From positions 1 through 50,746 of the forward strand of contig NZ_JAIVFN010000016.1 of assembly GCF_030015065.1 (NCBI RefSeq): a DNA stretch of 50,746 nt, in the 5' to 3' direction. The position numbers and the translations under genes were made by a program. Below are positions 15,993-25,660 of the stretch, one piece after another. How positions within the stretch are numbered: position 1 is the stretch's first letter; the number at the start of each line of letters is the position of its first letter. Under the pieces are notes generated by a model that did no database searches, had not been told where the DNA came from, and saw only the letters and a program-made list of their open reading frames with translations. This stretch comes from Xanthobacter autotrophicus (GTDB lineage: Bacteria > Pseudomonadota > Alphaproteobacteria > Rhizobiales > Xanthobacteraceae).

Positions 15993-18485
15993 ATGACTGC
16001 TCCACTCCGGGTTCTGAGAAATCTGGCCGCCGCCTTTGGGCTCGCCGTGTGTGTCGCGGGCGCTTCGGTGGCCGGTTCCCTCGTCGTGGCAAGTCCTGCC
16101 GCCGCGCAGTCGAGTTCCATCGTCGTCGAGGGCAACCGCCGCGTCGACGCCGAGACGATCCGTTCCTATTTCGGTCCCGGCCCCTACACGGCGGGCAAGA
16201 TCGACGAGGCCTGGAAGGCGCTCTACGCCACCGGCCTGTTCTCCGACGTTCAGGTGTCCCAGTCCGGCGGGCGCATCATCGTGCGCGTGTCCGAGAACGA
16301 GGTGATCAACCGCGTCGTCTTCGAGGGCAACCGCAAGCTCAAGGACGAGGTGCTCGAGGGCGAGGTCCAGTCCAAGCCGCGCGCCGCCCTCAACAAGTCC
16401 ACGGTCCAGGCCGACACCCAGCGCATCATCGAGGTCTACCGTCGTTCCGGCCGGAGCGGCGTGCGCGTCAATCCGGTGACCATCGATCGCGGCAACGGCC
16501 GCGTGGACCTCGTGTTCGAGATCACCGAGGGCGACAAGACCGGCATCAAGGACATCAAGTTCGTCGGCAACAAGGCCTTTTCGGACTGGAAGCTGAAGGA
16601 CGTGATCTCCACGACCACGACCAACTGGCTGTCCTTCCTGAAGTCCACGGACGTGTATGATCCGGACCGGGTGAACTCGGATCAGGAACTGCTGCGCCGC
16701 TTCTACCTGAAGAACGGCTATGCCGACTTCCGCATCGTCGCGGCTTCCGCCGAGATGTCGCCGGACAATGGCGGCTACATCATCACCTTCACCCTCGACG
16801 AGGGCGAGCAGTACCGCTTCGGCAAGGTGGATGTGGTCTCCAACATCCGTGACGTGACCGGTGAATCCCTGCGTCGCTCCGTGCGCGCTCAGGAGGGCCA
16901 GATCTACAACGCGGAGCTGGTCGAGAAGTCGGTGGAGAACCTGACCATCGAGGTGTCGAAGAGCGGCTACGCCTTCGCCCAGGTGCGTCCGCGCGGCGAC
17001 CGGGACTTCGAGGCCAAGCGCATCAACGTGGTGTTCGTGGTCGAGGAAGGCCCGCGCGTCTACATCGAGCGCCTGGAGATCCGCGGCAACACCCGCACCC
17101 GGGACTTCGTGATCCGTCGCGAGTTCGATCTCGGCGAGGGCGATGCCTATAACCGCGTGCTTGTGGATCGTGCCGAGCGTCGGCTGCGCAATCTCGGCTA
17201 CTTCAAGACCGTCAAGATCACCACCGAGCCCGGCTCCGCGCCTGACCGCGTGATCCTGGTGGTGGATGTGGAAGACCAGCCCACGGGCGAGTTCGCCATC
17301 TCCGGCGGCTACTCGACGGCTGACGGTGTCATCGCCGAGGTGTCCCTGGGCGAGAAGAACTTCCTCGGCCGTGGCCAGTACGTGAAGGTGTCCGGCTCCC
17401 TCGGCCAGAACGCCCAGGGTGCGGAATTCTCCTTCACCGAGCCTTACTTCCTCGGCTATCGCCTCGCGGCCGGCTTCGACCTGTACTGGAAGGAGACGAG
17501 CACCACGAGCTATACGCCCTATGGCACCAGCACCATCGGTGGCGGCCTGCGTTTCGGCCTGCCCATCACCGACGAGATCACGCTGGCCCTGCGCTACAAC
17601 CTCTACCAGCGCGAGATCACGCTCTGCGAAGACTACCAAGCCACCTACGACTATTACACCTATTGCCTGGACAACGTGTCGTGGGCCATTCGCGATGCGG
17701 CCTTCCAGGGTCAGACCATCACCTCGGCGCTGGGCTACACCCTGTCCTTCAACGGGCTCGACAGCAATCTCAACCCGACCCAGGGCCTGTATGCCGAGCT
17801 CAAGCAGGATTTCGCGGGTCTTGGCGGTGACGTGAACTTCATCCGCACCACCGGCGATATCCGGCACTACACGCCCCTCTATGGCGACTCGGTGCTCATC
17901 CTGCGCGGCCAGGCTGGCTATGTGGCCTCATGGGGCGGGGAAGAGCTCGATGTGCTCGACAATTTCTACATGGGTCCGAACCTGGTGCGTGGCTTCGCCC
18001 CGTCCGGCATCGGCCCGCGCGACATCGCGCCCTGCGCGGCGTCCAACCTCAATTCGCCGATTGGCTACAACTGCCTGAACGAGCAGACCAACGCGCTCGG
18101 CGGCACCACCTATTGGGGCGTGTCTGCGGAAATCCAGTTCCCCTTCGCCTTCCTGCCCAAGGATATCGGCATGAAGGGTGCGATCTTCGCGGATGCCGGC
18201 TCGCTGTTCGACTATGGCGGACCGACCTACTTTCCGGCGGTGCCGAACTGGAGTGGCACCAATTTCTACGGCAACCCGAATATCGTGACCTGCCCTGCCG
18301 GGTCGAAGAACCAGGCTGGCAATGTCTGCGTGTATGACGACGACACGGTCCGCTCGTCCATCGGCGCCAGCCTGATCTGGCAGTCGCCCTTCGGTCCGCT
18401 GCGCTTCGACTATGCGTGGGTGCTCTCGCAGGCGCAGTACGACCGGACCCAGGCGTTCCGCTTCTCCGGCGGCACCCGCTTCTGA
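15993..18485 (+). CDS. bamA: Outer membrane protein assembly factor BamA
   Basis: An 830-residue Omp85 protein that inserts beta-barrel proteins into the outer membrane. A signal peptide of about 39 residues ends at SPAAAQ. Five POTRA repeats follow to roughly residue 420, marked by [64 protein letters not shown] and [20 protein letters not shown]. The C-terminal 16-strand barrel has the conserved loop NLVRGF and ends in FRFSGGTRF, with a terminal aromatic residue. I chose ATG 15993 because the signal peptide begins there; a TTG 60 bases upstream would put 20 extra residues before it. The 195-base gap after rseP may hold its own promoter. Confidence 0.97.
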   Translation: MTAPLRVLRNLAAAFGLAVCVAGASVAGSLVVASPAAAQSSSIVVEGNRRVDAETIRSYFGPGPYTAGKIDEAWKALYATGLFSDVQVSQSGGRIIVRVSENEVINRVVFEGNRKLKDEVLEGEVQSKPRAALNKSTVQADTQRIIEVYRRSGRSGVRVNPVTIDRGNGRVDLVFEITEGDKTGIKDIKFVGNKAFSDWKLKDVISTTTTNWLSFLKSTDVYDPDRVNSDQELLRRFYLKNGYADFRIVAASAEMSPDNGGYIITFTLDEGEQYRFGKVDVVSNIRDVTGESLRRSVRAQEGQIYNAELVEKSVENLTIEVSKSGYAFAQVRPRGDRDFEAKRINVVFVVEEGPRVYIERLEIRGNTRTRDFVIRREFDLGEGDAYNRVLVDRAERRLRNLGYFKTVKITTEPGSAPDRVILVVDVEDQPTGEFAISGGYSTADGVIAEVSLGEKNFLGRGQYVKVSGSLGQNAQGAEFSFTEPYFLGYRLAAGFDLYWKETSTTSYTPYGTSTIGGGLRFGLPITDEITLALRYNLYQREITLCEDYQATYDYYTYCLDNVSWAIRDAAFQGQTITSALGYTLSFNGLDSNLNPTQGLYAELKQDFAGLGGDVNFIRTTGDIRHYTPLYGDSVLILRGQAGYVASWGGEELDVLDNFYMGPNLVRGFAPSGIGPRDIAPCAASNLNSPIGYNCLNEQTNALGGTTYWGVSAEIQFPFAFLPKDIGMKGAIFADAGSLFDYGGPTYFPAVPNWSGTNFYGNPNIVTCPAGSKNQAGNVCVYDDDTVRSSIGASLIWQSPFGPLRFDYAWVLSQAQYDRTQAFRFSGGTRF

Positions 18486-18576
18486 TCCCGATCCTGCAAG
18501 GCGGGCGCCGGGAGGCGGTGGCTTCGGCCTCCGTCCTCCGGCGCCCGCCGCGTTCTTAGCGCCGGGCGTGTTTTCC

Positions 18577-19674
18577 ATGAGCCATGACGTCTTCTTCCCG
18601 CTCCCGGCGCCCCTGACCCTTGCGGAGGTGGCGTCCCTCAGCGGAGCGCGGCTGGCCGCGGCCGATGATACGCAACTCGCCGAATACGGTTCCCGCCGCA
18701 TCACGGGAGTCGGGACCCTGGAAACCGCCGGGCCTGACGAGCTCGTCTTTTGCGACACGATCCAGTTCGCCGAGAAGCTGGGCACTGTCCGCGCGGGCGC
18801 GGTCATCACGTCCGATCGGTTCTCTGCCAAGGCGCCGCCTGGCCTGCCGCTGCTGATCGCCGCCCGGCCTGCCGCCGCCTTCCTCGCCGTGACGCGGACC
18901 ATGTTCCCGGCAGCGCTCAAGCCCCTGTCCATCTTCGGGCAGGACGGGGTCGCGCCCGGTGCGCAGGTGCATCCCAAGGCGAGGCTGGAGGACGGCGTGA
19001 CCGTGGACCCGGGCGCTGTGATCGGGCCGGGTGCCGAGATCGGCGCGGGGACGGTGGTGTGCGCGGGGGCCGTCATCGGTCCGAATGTCCGCATTGGCCG
19101 CAACTGCGCCATCGGTCCCGGCGCCAGCCTCATCCACGCTTTCGTGGGCAACGGCGTCATCATCCATGGCGGCGCGCGCATCGGCTCGGACGGCTTCGGC
19201 TACCAGCCGAGCACCAGGGGCCACGCGAAGGTGCCGCAACTCGGCCGGGTGGTGCTTCAGGACGAGGTGGAGATCGGGGCCAATACCACCATCGACCGGG
19301 GCGCGCTCACCGATACGGTGATCGGCGAAGGCACCAAGATCGACAATCTCGTGCAGATCGCCCACAACGTGGTGACCGGCCGGCACTGCATCATCGTGTC
19401 CCAGACCGGTATTTCGGGATCCACCACCCTCGGGGATTTCGTAATGCTCGGCGGTCAGGTGGGCGTGGTGGGGCACTGCACCATCGGCACCGGTGCGCAG
19501 ATCGCCGCCTCCAGCAATGTGAAGGGCGACGTGCCGCCCGGCGTGCGCTGGGGCGGATCGCCCGCCAAGCCGGTGCGCGAGTGGTTCCGTGAAGTGACGA
19601 CCCTCAAGCGCCTCGCCGCCGCCAGTGCGAAGCGGGGCGGCAACGACGGGGAAGGGGAAGGATCGGGGGAATGA
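18577..19674 (+). CDS. lpxD: UDP-3-O-(3-hydroxyacyl)glucosamine N-acyltransferase
   Basis: A 365-residue enzyme adding the second 3-hydroxyacyl chain in lipid A synthesis. After an N-terminal uridine-binding domain ([19 protein letters not shown]) comes a left-handed beta-helix of hexapeptide repeats ([20 protein letters not shown]...). The catalytic-histidine segment is [21 protein letters not shown] short C-terminal helix ends in a Gly/Glu-rich tail. The start ATG at 18577 gives [20 protein letters not shown]. Its stop overlaps the fabZ start by four bases (ATGA), so the two are translationally coupled. Confidence 0.96.
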   Translation: MSHDVFFPLPAPLTLAEVASLSGARLAAADDTQLAEYGSRRITGVGTLETAGPDELVFCDTIQFAEKLGTVRAGAVITSDRFSAKAPPGLPLLIAARPAAAFLAVTRTMFPAALKPLSIFGQDGVAPGAQVHPKARLEDGVTVDPGAVIGPGAEIGAGTVVCAGAVIGPNVRIGRNCAIGPGASLIHAFVGNGVIIHGGARIGSDGFGYQPSTRGHAKVPQLGRVVLQDEVEIGANTTIDRGALTDTVIGEGTKIDNLVQIAHNVVTGRHCIIVSQTGISGSTTLGDFVMLGGQVGVVGHCTIGTGAQIAASSNVKGDVPPGVRWGGSPAKPVREWFREVTTLKRLAAASAKRGGNDGEGEGSGE

Positions 19675-20156
19675 ACGATACGACGCAAACCGCGGATGTC
19701 GCGACGCCCAAGGTGCTGGCCAGCGCCGACATTCTCAAGGTGCTGACCTGCCTGCCCCATCGCTATCCGTTCCTGATGGTGGATCGGGTGGAGCAGATCG
19801 ACGGCGACCTCTCCTGCATCGGCATCAAGAATGTCACCGCCAACGAGCCCCATTTCCAGGGCCATTTTCCCGGCAACCCGGTTATGCCGGGCGTGCTCAT
19901 CATCGAGGGCATGGCGCAGACGGCGGGCGTGGTCTGCGTGCTCGGCAAGGACAGCGAGAAGCCCTCTCTGGTCTATTTCATGACCATTGACGAGGCGAAG
20001 TTCCGCCGACCCGTGGTGCCGGGGGACGTGCTCGAATATCACATGACGCGCATCTCGCGCCGCCGCAATATGTGGTGGTATCGCGGTGAGGCCAAGGTGC
20101 GTGGCGAGCTCGTCGCGGAGGCCAAGGTCGGCGCCATGATCATGGAGAACAGCTAG
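19671..20156 (+). CDS. fabZ: 3-hydroxyacyl-ACP dehydratase FabZ
   Basis: A 161-residue hot-dog-fold dehydratase of fatty-acid elongation, removing water from 3-hydroxyacyl-ACP. The key motifs are [13 protein letters not shown] and [20 protein letters not shown], which contain the catalytic histidine and glutamate, then AQTAGV. It competes with LpxA and LpxD for 3-hydroxyacyl-ACP, so its place inside the lipid A operon fits flux control between phospholipid and lipid A. It overlaps lpxD at its start and lpxA at its end (TAGTG). Confidence 0.97.
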   Translation: MNDTTQTADVATPKVLASADILKVLTCLPHRYPFLMVDRVEQIDGDLSCIGIKNVTANEPHFQGHFPGNPVMPGVLIIEGMAQTAGVVCVLGKDSEKPSLVYFMTIDEAKFRRPVVPGDVLEYHMTRISRRRNMWWYRGEAKVRGELVAEAKVGAMIMENS

Positions 20157-20962
20157 TGGCGAAGATCGACCCCACCGCCCGGGTGGAGAACCCGGCGGGC
20201 CTCGCGGATGATGTGGAGATCGGCCCCTACTCAGTTCTCGGTCCGGACGTGGTGCTTGAGGCAGGCGTCAAGCTGCTCGCCCATGTGAATATCCAGGGCG
20301 CCACCACCATCGGCGCGCGCACCACGGTCTATCCTTTCGCCGCCCTCGGCACGGCACCCCAGTCGGTCCACTACAAGGGCGAGCGCAGCGAACTGTTCAT
20401 CGGTTCGGACTGCGTCATCCGCGAGCATGCCACCGCCAGCATCGGCACGGCGGGCGGCGGCGGCGTCACCCGCATCGGCAACGGCGTCATGATGATGACG
20501 GGCTCCCATGTGGGCCACGACTGCACGGTGGGCAACAGCGTCATCTTCGCCAACAATGCGGTTCTCGGCGGCCATGTGAGCGTGGGCGAGTTCACCTTCC
20601 TGGGCGGGCAGTGCGCGGTGCACCAGTTCACCCGCATCGGCGCCCAGTGCATGATTTCAGGCCTCACCGGCGTGCGGGAGGATGTGATCCCCTTCGGCAA
20701 CGTGCTCGGCCAGGCGGGCAAGCTCGTGGGGCTCAACGTCATCGGCATGAAGCGCCGCGGATTCTCGAAGTCCGACCTGCACGCGGCGCGGGTGGTCTAT
20801 CGTGACCTGTTCTTCGGCGAGGGCACGTTCGAGGCCCGGCTCGAGGCGGTACGCGAAAAGGCCGCGACCTCGGCCTTCGCCGCGGCCGTGGTGAGCTTCA
20901 TCGACGCCGACCGCAAGCGGCCGATCTGCCAGCCGTCCCGGGGCGTCATCAAGGAGGAGTGA
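20156..20962 (+). CDS. lpxA: UDP-N-acetylglucosamine acyltransferase
   Basis: A 268-residue cytoplasmic enzyme that starts lipid A synthesis by O-acylating UDP-GlcNAc. It is a hexapeptide beta-helix (ARVENPAGLADDVEIGPYSV...). The catalytic histidine lies in GSHVGHDCTVGNSVIFANN, and HQFTRIGAQCMISGLTGV follows, then a helical C-terminus (NVIGMKRRGFSKSDLHAAR). The start is a GTG at 20156 whose G is the last base of the fabZ TAG, giving MAKIDPTARV. Length and order are typical. Confidence 0.97.
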   Translation: MAKIDPTARVENPAGLADDVEIGPYSVLGPDVVLEAGVKLLAHVNIQGATTIGARTTVYPFAALGTAPQSVHYKGERSELFIGSDCVIREHATASIGTAGGGGVTRIGNGVMMMTGSHVGHDCTVGNSVIFANNAVLGGHVSVGEFTFLGGQCAVHQFTRIGAQCMISGLTGVREDVIPFGNVLGQAGKLVGLNVIGMKRRGFSKSDLHAARVVYRDLFFGEGTFEARLEAVREKAATSAFAAAVVSFIDADRKRPICQPSRGVIKEE

Positions 20963-20965
20963 GGC

Positions 20966-21907
20966 GTGGGCCTTGCGGGGCAGAACGGGCAGGGCCCGAC
21001 GCCCGGCCCGTGCGCTCCCGATGCGGGTGCGCCTGAGGTCGGAGCGGGGCAAAAACCTCCCGGCGGCGGCCCCGTGGGCATCGTCGCGGGGGGAGGCGCG
21101 TTTCCCGCCGCCGTGGCGGAGGCGGTCATCGCCCAGGGGCGCGAGGTGCTGCTGCTGCTGATCCGCGGCTTCGCCGATCCGGCGCTGGAGCGCTATCCTC
21201 ACCAGTGGTTTCGCCTTGGCTCGCTCGGCAGCGTCACCGCCCTGGCCAAGGCGCGGGGCGTGCGCGATGTGGTGATGGTGGGCGCGCTGACCCGTCCGCG
21301 CGTGTCCGATCTCGGTTTCGACTGGACCATGCTGCGCCTGTTGCCGCGTATCGCGCGGCTGTTCCGCGGCGGCGACAATCATCTCCTTTCGGGCGTGCTC
21401 GGGCTAGTGGCGGAGCAGGGCTTCAACCTTGTCGGCGCGCACGAGGTGGCCCCGGGGCTGCTCCTGCCGCAGGGTGTCCTCGGCGCGCGCGCCCCATCGG
21501 CGCAGGACCGGCAGGACATGGCCCGCGGGCTCGATGTCATCCGCACCCTCGGGCCGTTCGACGTCGGGCAGGGAGTGATCGTGGTGGATGGCTTCGTCGC
21601 GGCGGTGGAGGCGGCGGAGGGAACCGACCAGATGCTCGCGCGCTATGGCGATATGCGCCGCACCGGACGCCTGCGCTTTCACGCGGGGCGCGGCGTGCTG
21701 GTGAAGGCACCGAAACCCGGGCAGGACCGGCGCGTGGACCTGCCGTCCCTCGGTCCCGCCACCGTGGCGCGCGCCGCCGAGGCAGGGCTCGCCGGCATCG
21801 CCTTCGAGGCCGGCGGCGCCATCGTGCCCGACGTTCAGGCGCTGATCGCCGCCGCCGATGCCGCCGGGCTGTTCATTTTCGGCATGGACCGGAGTGGCCA
21901 GAAGTGA
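20966..21907 (+). CDS. lpxI: UDP-2,3-diacylglucosamine pyrophosphatase LpxI
   Basis: A 313-residue member of the DUF1009/LpxI family, which replaces LpxH in most alphaproteobacteria and hydrolyses UDP-2,3-diacylglucosamine to lipid X. Recognisable pieces are VGIVAGGGAFPAAVAEA, RLGSLGSVTALAKARGVRDV, GDNHLLSGVLGLVAEQGFNL, VVVDGFVAAVEAAEGTDQML and the C-terminal AGGAIVPDVQALIAAAD. The GTG start at 20966 has a strong GGAGGAG site. It leaves a 36-residue Gly/Pro-rich leader before the usual N-terminus. An internal GTG at 21074 would remove it but has no ribosome site. No lpxH is needed with this gene. Confidence 0.93.
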   Translation: MGLAGQNGQGPTPGPCAPDAGAPEVGAGQKPPGGGPVGIVAGGGAFPAAVAEAVIAQGREVLLLLIRGFADPALERYPHQWFRLGSLGSVTALAKARGVRDVVMVGALTRPRVSDLGFDWTMLRLLPRIARLFRGGDNHLLSGVLGLVAEQGFNLVGAHEVAPGLLLPQGVLGARAPSAQDRQDMARGLDVIRTLGPFDVGQGVIVVDGFVAAVEAAEGTDQMLARYGDMRRTGRLRFHAGRGVLVKAPKPGQDRRVDLPSLGPATVARAAEAGLAGIAFEAGGAIVPDVQALIAAADAAGLFIFGMDRSGQK

Positions 21908-21917
21908 GCAGGCCATT

Positions 21918-23108
21918 ATGAGCGGGCAGGCGGGGAAGGTGCTCCGCATCTTCATGGTCGCTGGCGAGGAGTCCGGTGACCAGCTCGGCGGCGCGCTCAT
22001 GGAGACGCTGAATACCGCTGCGCCGGGCATCGCCTTCACGGGTGTGGGTGGCCGGCGCATGGAAGCGGCCGGGCTCGCGAGCCTTTTTCCCATGGAGGAC
22101 CTCACCGCCATCGGCATCGCCGCGGTCCTCGGCAAACTGCCCACCATCCTGAGGCGCCTCAGGCAGACCGTGGATGCGGTGCTTGCCGATCCGCCCGACG
22201 TGCTGGTGCTGGTGGATGCGCCGGATTTCACCCACCGCGTCGCGGCGCGGGTGCGGGCGCGGAACCCGAACATCCCCATCGTGAAATATGTCTCGCCCAC
22301 CGTTTGGGTCTGGCGGCCGGGGCGGGCGGCGGCCATGCGTCCGCACGTGGATGCGCTGCTTGCGCTTCTGCCCTTCGAGCCGGAGGTGCACCGTCGGCTC
22401 GGCGGGCCGCCCACCTATTATGTGGGCCATCCCCTGCTGGAGCGGCTCTCCGAACTGCGCCCCTCGGAGGCGGAGGCCCGGCGCCGCAGCGAGGAGCCGC
22501 CGCTGGTCCTGGTGCTTCCCGGCAGCCGCCGGCGAGAGATCGTCCGGCTCGGGGCGGATTTCGGTGCCGCGCTGGCGCGCGTGGGGCAGGGCCGGCCCAT
22601 GGATCTGGTGCTGCCCACCCTGCCGCGTCTCGAGCCGCTGGTGCGCGAGACCATCGCGTCCTGGCCGCTCAAGCCGCGCATCGTCACCACGGAAGCGGAG
22701 AAATACGCAGCCTTCCGCAGCGCCCGCGCCGCGCTTGCGGCATCGGGAACCGTGACGCTGGAACTGGCGCTGGCCGGAATTCCTCACGTGGCGGCCTATC
22801 GCGTGGGATGGGTCGAGGCCCAGATCGCGCGGCGCGTGCTCCAGGGCACCACGGTCATCCTCGCCAATCTGGTGGCGGGCGAAAACGTGGTGCCGGAATT
22901 CCTGCAGGAATATCTCACGGTGCCGGTGCTGGCCGATGCCCTCGACCGGGTCATCGGCGCGACGCCCGAGCGGGCACGCCAGGAAGCGACATTTGCCCGG
23001 TTCGACGCCATTTTCGGCATTACCGGGCCGAGCCCCAGCGCCCGGGCGGCCGAAGTGGTCCTGCGCCTCGCCCGCCATGGGCGCCCCGGCGCGTTGCCGC
23101 CGGCCTGA
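21918..23108 (+). CDS. lpxB: Lipid A disaccharide synthase
   Basis: A 396-residue GT19 glycosyltransferase joining UDP-2,3-diacylglucosamine and lipid X to the lipid A disaccharide. Motifs are FMVAGEESGDQLGG at the N-terminus, LVDAPDFTHRVA, KYVSPTVWVWRPGRA, YVGHPLLERL, LVLPGSRRREI and ASGTVTLELALAGIPHVAAY. The ATG at 21918 is chosen because it starts right before the conserved N-terminus; it lies 10 bases after lpxI. It is the last gene of the plus-strand envelope cluster and runs head-on towards gltA. Confidence 0.97.
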   Translation: MSGQAGKVLRIFMVAGEESGDQLGGALMETLNTAAPGIAFTGVGGRRMEAAGLASLFPMEDLTAIGIAAVLGKLPTILRRLRQTVDAVLADPPDVLVLVDAPDFTHRVAARVRARNPNIPIVKYVSPTVWVWRPGRAAAMRPHVDALLALLPFEPEVHRRLGGPPTYYVGHPLLERLSELRPSEAEARRRSEEPPLVLVLPGSRRREIVRLGADFGAALARVGQGRPMDLVLPTLPRLEPLVRETIASWPLKPRIVTTEAEKYAAFRSARAALAASGTVTLELALAGIPHVAAYRVGWVEAQIARRVLQGTTVILANLVAGENVVPEFLQEYLTVPVLADALDRVIGATPERARQEATFARFDAIFGITGPSPSARAAEVVLRLARHGRPGALPPA

Positions 23109-23192
23109 GCCTGTCGCGAACCGCCTCGCGTCCTGATCAATGCCGGGCTCGCCCTACCGCCTCGCCATGGGCACGGGAGCGGCGCCCGAACG

Positions 23193-23219
23193 AAAAACGC
23201 GGCCCGGAGGCCGCGCTTT
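23193..23219 (-). terminator. Terminator between convergent lpxB and gltA
   Basis: CGCGGCC (23198-23204) pairs with GGCCGCG (23209-23215) over a CGGA tetraloop. On the minus strand the stem is followed by TTTTT, a good Rho-independent signal for gltA. On the plus strand only CTTTCC follows, so it is weaker for lpxB. Confidence 0.75.
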
Positions 23220-23261
23220 CCTTGCTTCATCCAATTCCGATCGTCCGCACGGTGATGACAC

Positions 23262-23315
23262 GCGCGTCGATCACTTGCGCGTCGATCACTTGCGCGTCGA
23301 TCATTTGCGCTTCGA

Positions 23316-23330
<15 letters not shown>
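23262..23330. repeat. 15-base tandem repeat reiterating the gltA stop
   Basis: Four 15-base units of GCGCGTCGATCACTT or one-base variants run from 23262 to 23321, and a fifth partial unit continues into gltA. On the minus strand each unit carries AAG/AAA followed by TGA in the gltA frame, so the natural stop is backed by three more in-frame stops at 15-base intervals. Confidence 0.85.
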
Positions 23331-24626
<1,296 letters not shown>

Positions 24627-24797
24627 GGATCCCTCATCCTTTGGGCGGACAAGAACCGGATCTCCACGCGGAGCCGGACGTGGCCATCCGGATCCCCGAG
24701 CGGCAAGTCCGTCCCCGCTCTGGCGTCTTCGCGAATGCGAAGCTGCCGTGAAGCAGTCCTAAACCCTCCCCAATCCTGCCGCAAGCGTGACCATGCT

Positions 24798-25427
24798 TCA
24801 TTGCCGGGCAGTCCGGCGAATCTCTGCAATGGCAAGGTCTTCCGGTGTGTTCACATTGAAGAAGGGATCTTCCGGTTCACTGTCCCACGCTTCTGTTACG
24901 GCTTTAAGGCCATCGAGGAGAAGCCCGACTTTCAGCCGTCCCGCCTCCAGGCTTTGCCGCAGCGCGGTGCGAGAGGACGCGGGCCAGAGCGCGATCACCG
25001 GGTGGCGTTGCCCCAGGGAGCCCGCGCAGACCACGCCGCCGGTCAGCGCCTGCCGGCTCTGGAGGCGGGCGGCGAGGTCGTGGGGCAGAAAGGGCGTGTC
25101 GGCCGGGACGCTGAGGAGGCTGGCGCCAGGATCCTCGCGCGCCAGGCGCTCAAGGCCCGCAAGCACGCCCGCCAGGGGGCCCGGATGGCCGGGGATGGTA
25201 TCCGGCACCAGTTCGCAGCCAAATCCGGCATAGTTCTGCGCGCCGGCATTGGCGTTGATCCAGAGTGCGCCCACCTGGGGCCGCAGGCGCGCGATCACGT
25301 GGGCGATGAGGGGCTCGCCGCCGAGCCGGACCAGCGGCTTTGCCGGCGCGCCCCGGGCCGGCGCATCCATGCGCTGGCCAAGGCCGCCGGCGAGGATGAT
25401 GGCGTGGGGCGGGGATGGGCGCGTCAT
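24798..25427 (-). CDS. mobA: Molybdenum cofactor guanylyltransferase
   Basis: A 209-residue enzyme transferring GMP from GTP to molybdopterin to give the guanine dinucleotide cofactor used by DMSO-reductase-family enzymes. Its nucleotidyltransferase fold starts with IILAGGLGQRMD, then AKPLVRLGGEPLIAHV, a GPLAGVLAGL motif, the metal-binding LSVPADTPFLP and the C-terminal FFNVNTPEDLAIAE. The usual partner mobB is not in the window. It lies 171 bases upstream of gltA on the same strand with a gap long enough for a gltA promoter, so co-transcription is uncertain. Confidence 0.92.
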   Translation of the reverse strand: MTRPSPPHAIILAGGLGQRMDAPARGAPAKPLVRLGGEPLIAHVIARLRPQVGALWINANAGAQNYAGFGCELVPDTIPGHPGPLAGVLAGLERLAREDPGASLLSVPADTPFLPHDLAARLQSRQALTGGVVCAGSLGQRHPVIALWPASSRTALRQSLEAGRLKVGLLLDGLKAVTEAWDSEPEDPFFNVNTPEDLAIAEIRRTARQ

Positions 25428-25436
25428 GCGCTTTCA

Positions 25437-25504
25437 TAGAGCGTTTTTGAGCGAAGTGGAAACCGGTTCGCGCGAAGAAAACACGTCAACACAAAGACAT
25501 AGAG
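25437..25504. repeat. Intergenic repeat-like element upstream of mobA
   Basis: A lower-GC segment begins TAGAGCGTTTTTGAGCGAAG, has AACCGGTT at its centre and ends near CATAGAGC. From memory, very similar stretches occur many times between genes in Rhizobiales genomes. Only one copy is in this window, so copy number cannot be shown here. It lies 10 bases before the mobA start on the minus strand. Confidence 0.45.
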
Positions 25505-25603
25505 CACCAGCGGCCAAACGGAAATGGCGCGACCGCCTTGGCAGGAGGTATTTAGATACTCCTGAGTGAATCGGATCTGCCTTCCACCAGCGGGCCTGAA
25601 ACG

Positions 25604-25630
25604 AAAACGCCCGGCACAAGGCCGGGCGTT
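25604..25630 (-). terminator. Rho-independent terminator of the ndvB-like gene
   Basis: AACGCCCGGC (25606-25615) pairs perfectly with GCCGGGCGTT (25621-25630) across a 5-base loop. On the minus strand the stem runs into TTTTCGTTT, 31 bases after the glucan synthase stop. Confidence 0.85.
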
Positions 25631-25660
25631 CGGTGTCGGTTTCAGCCGGGGCCGGGCGCC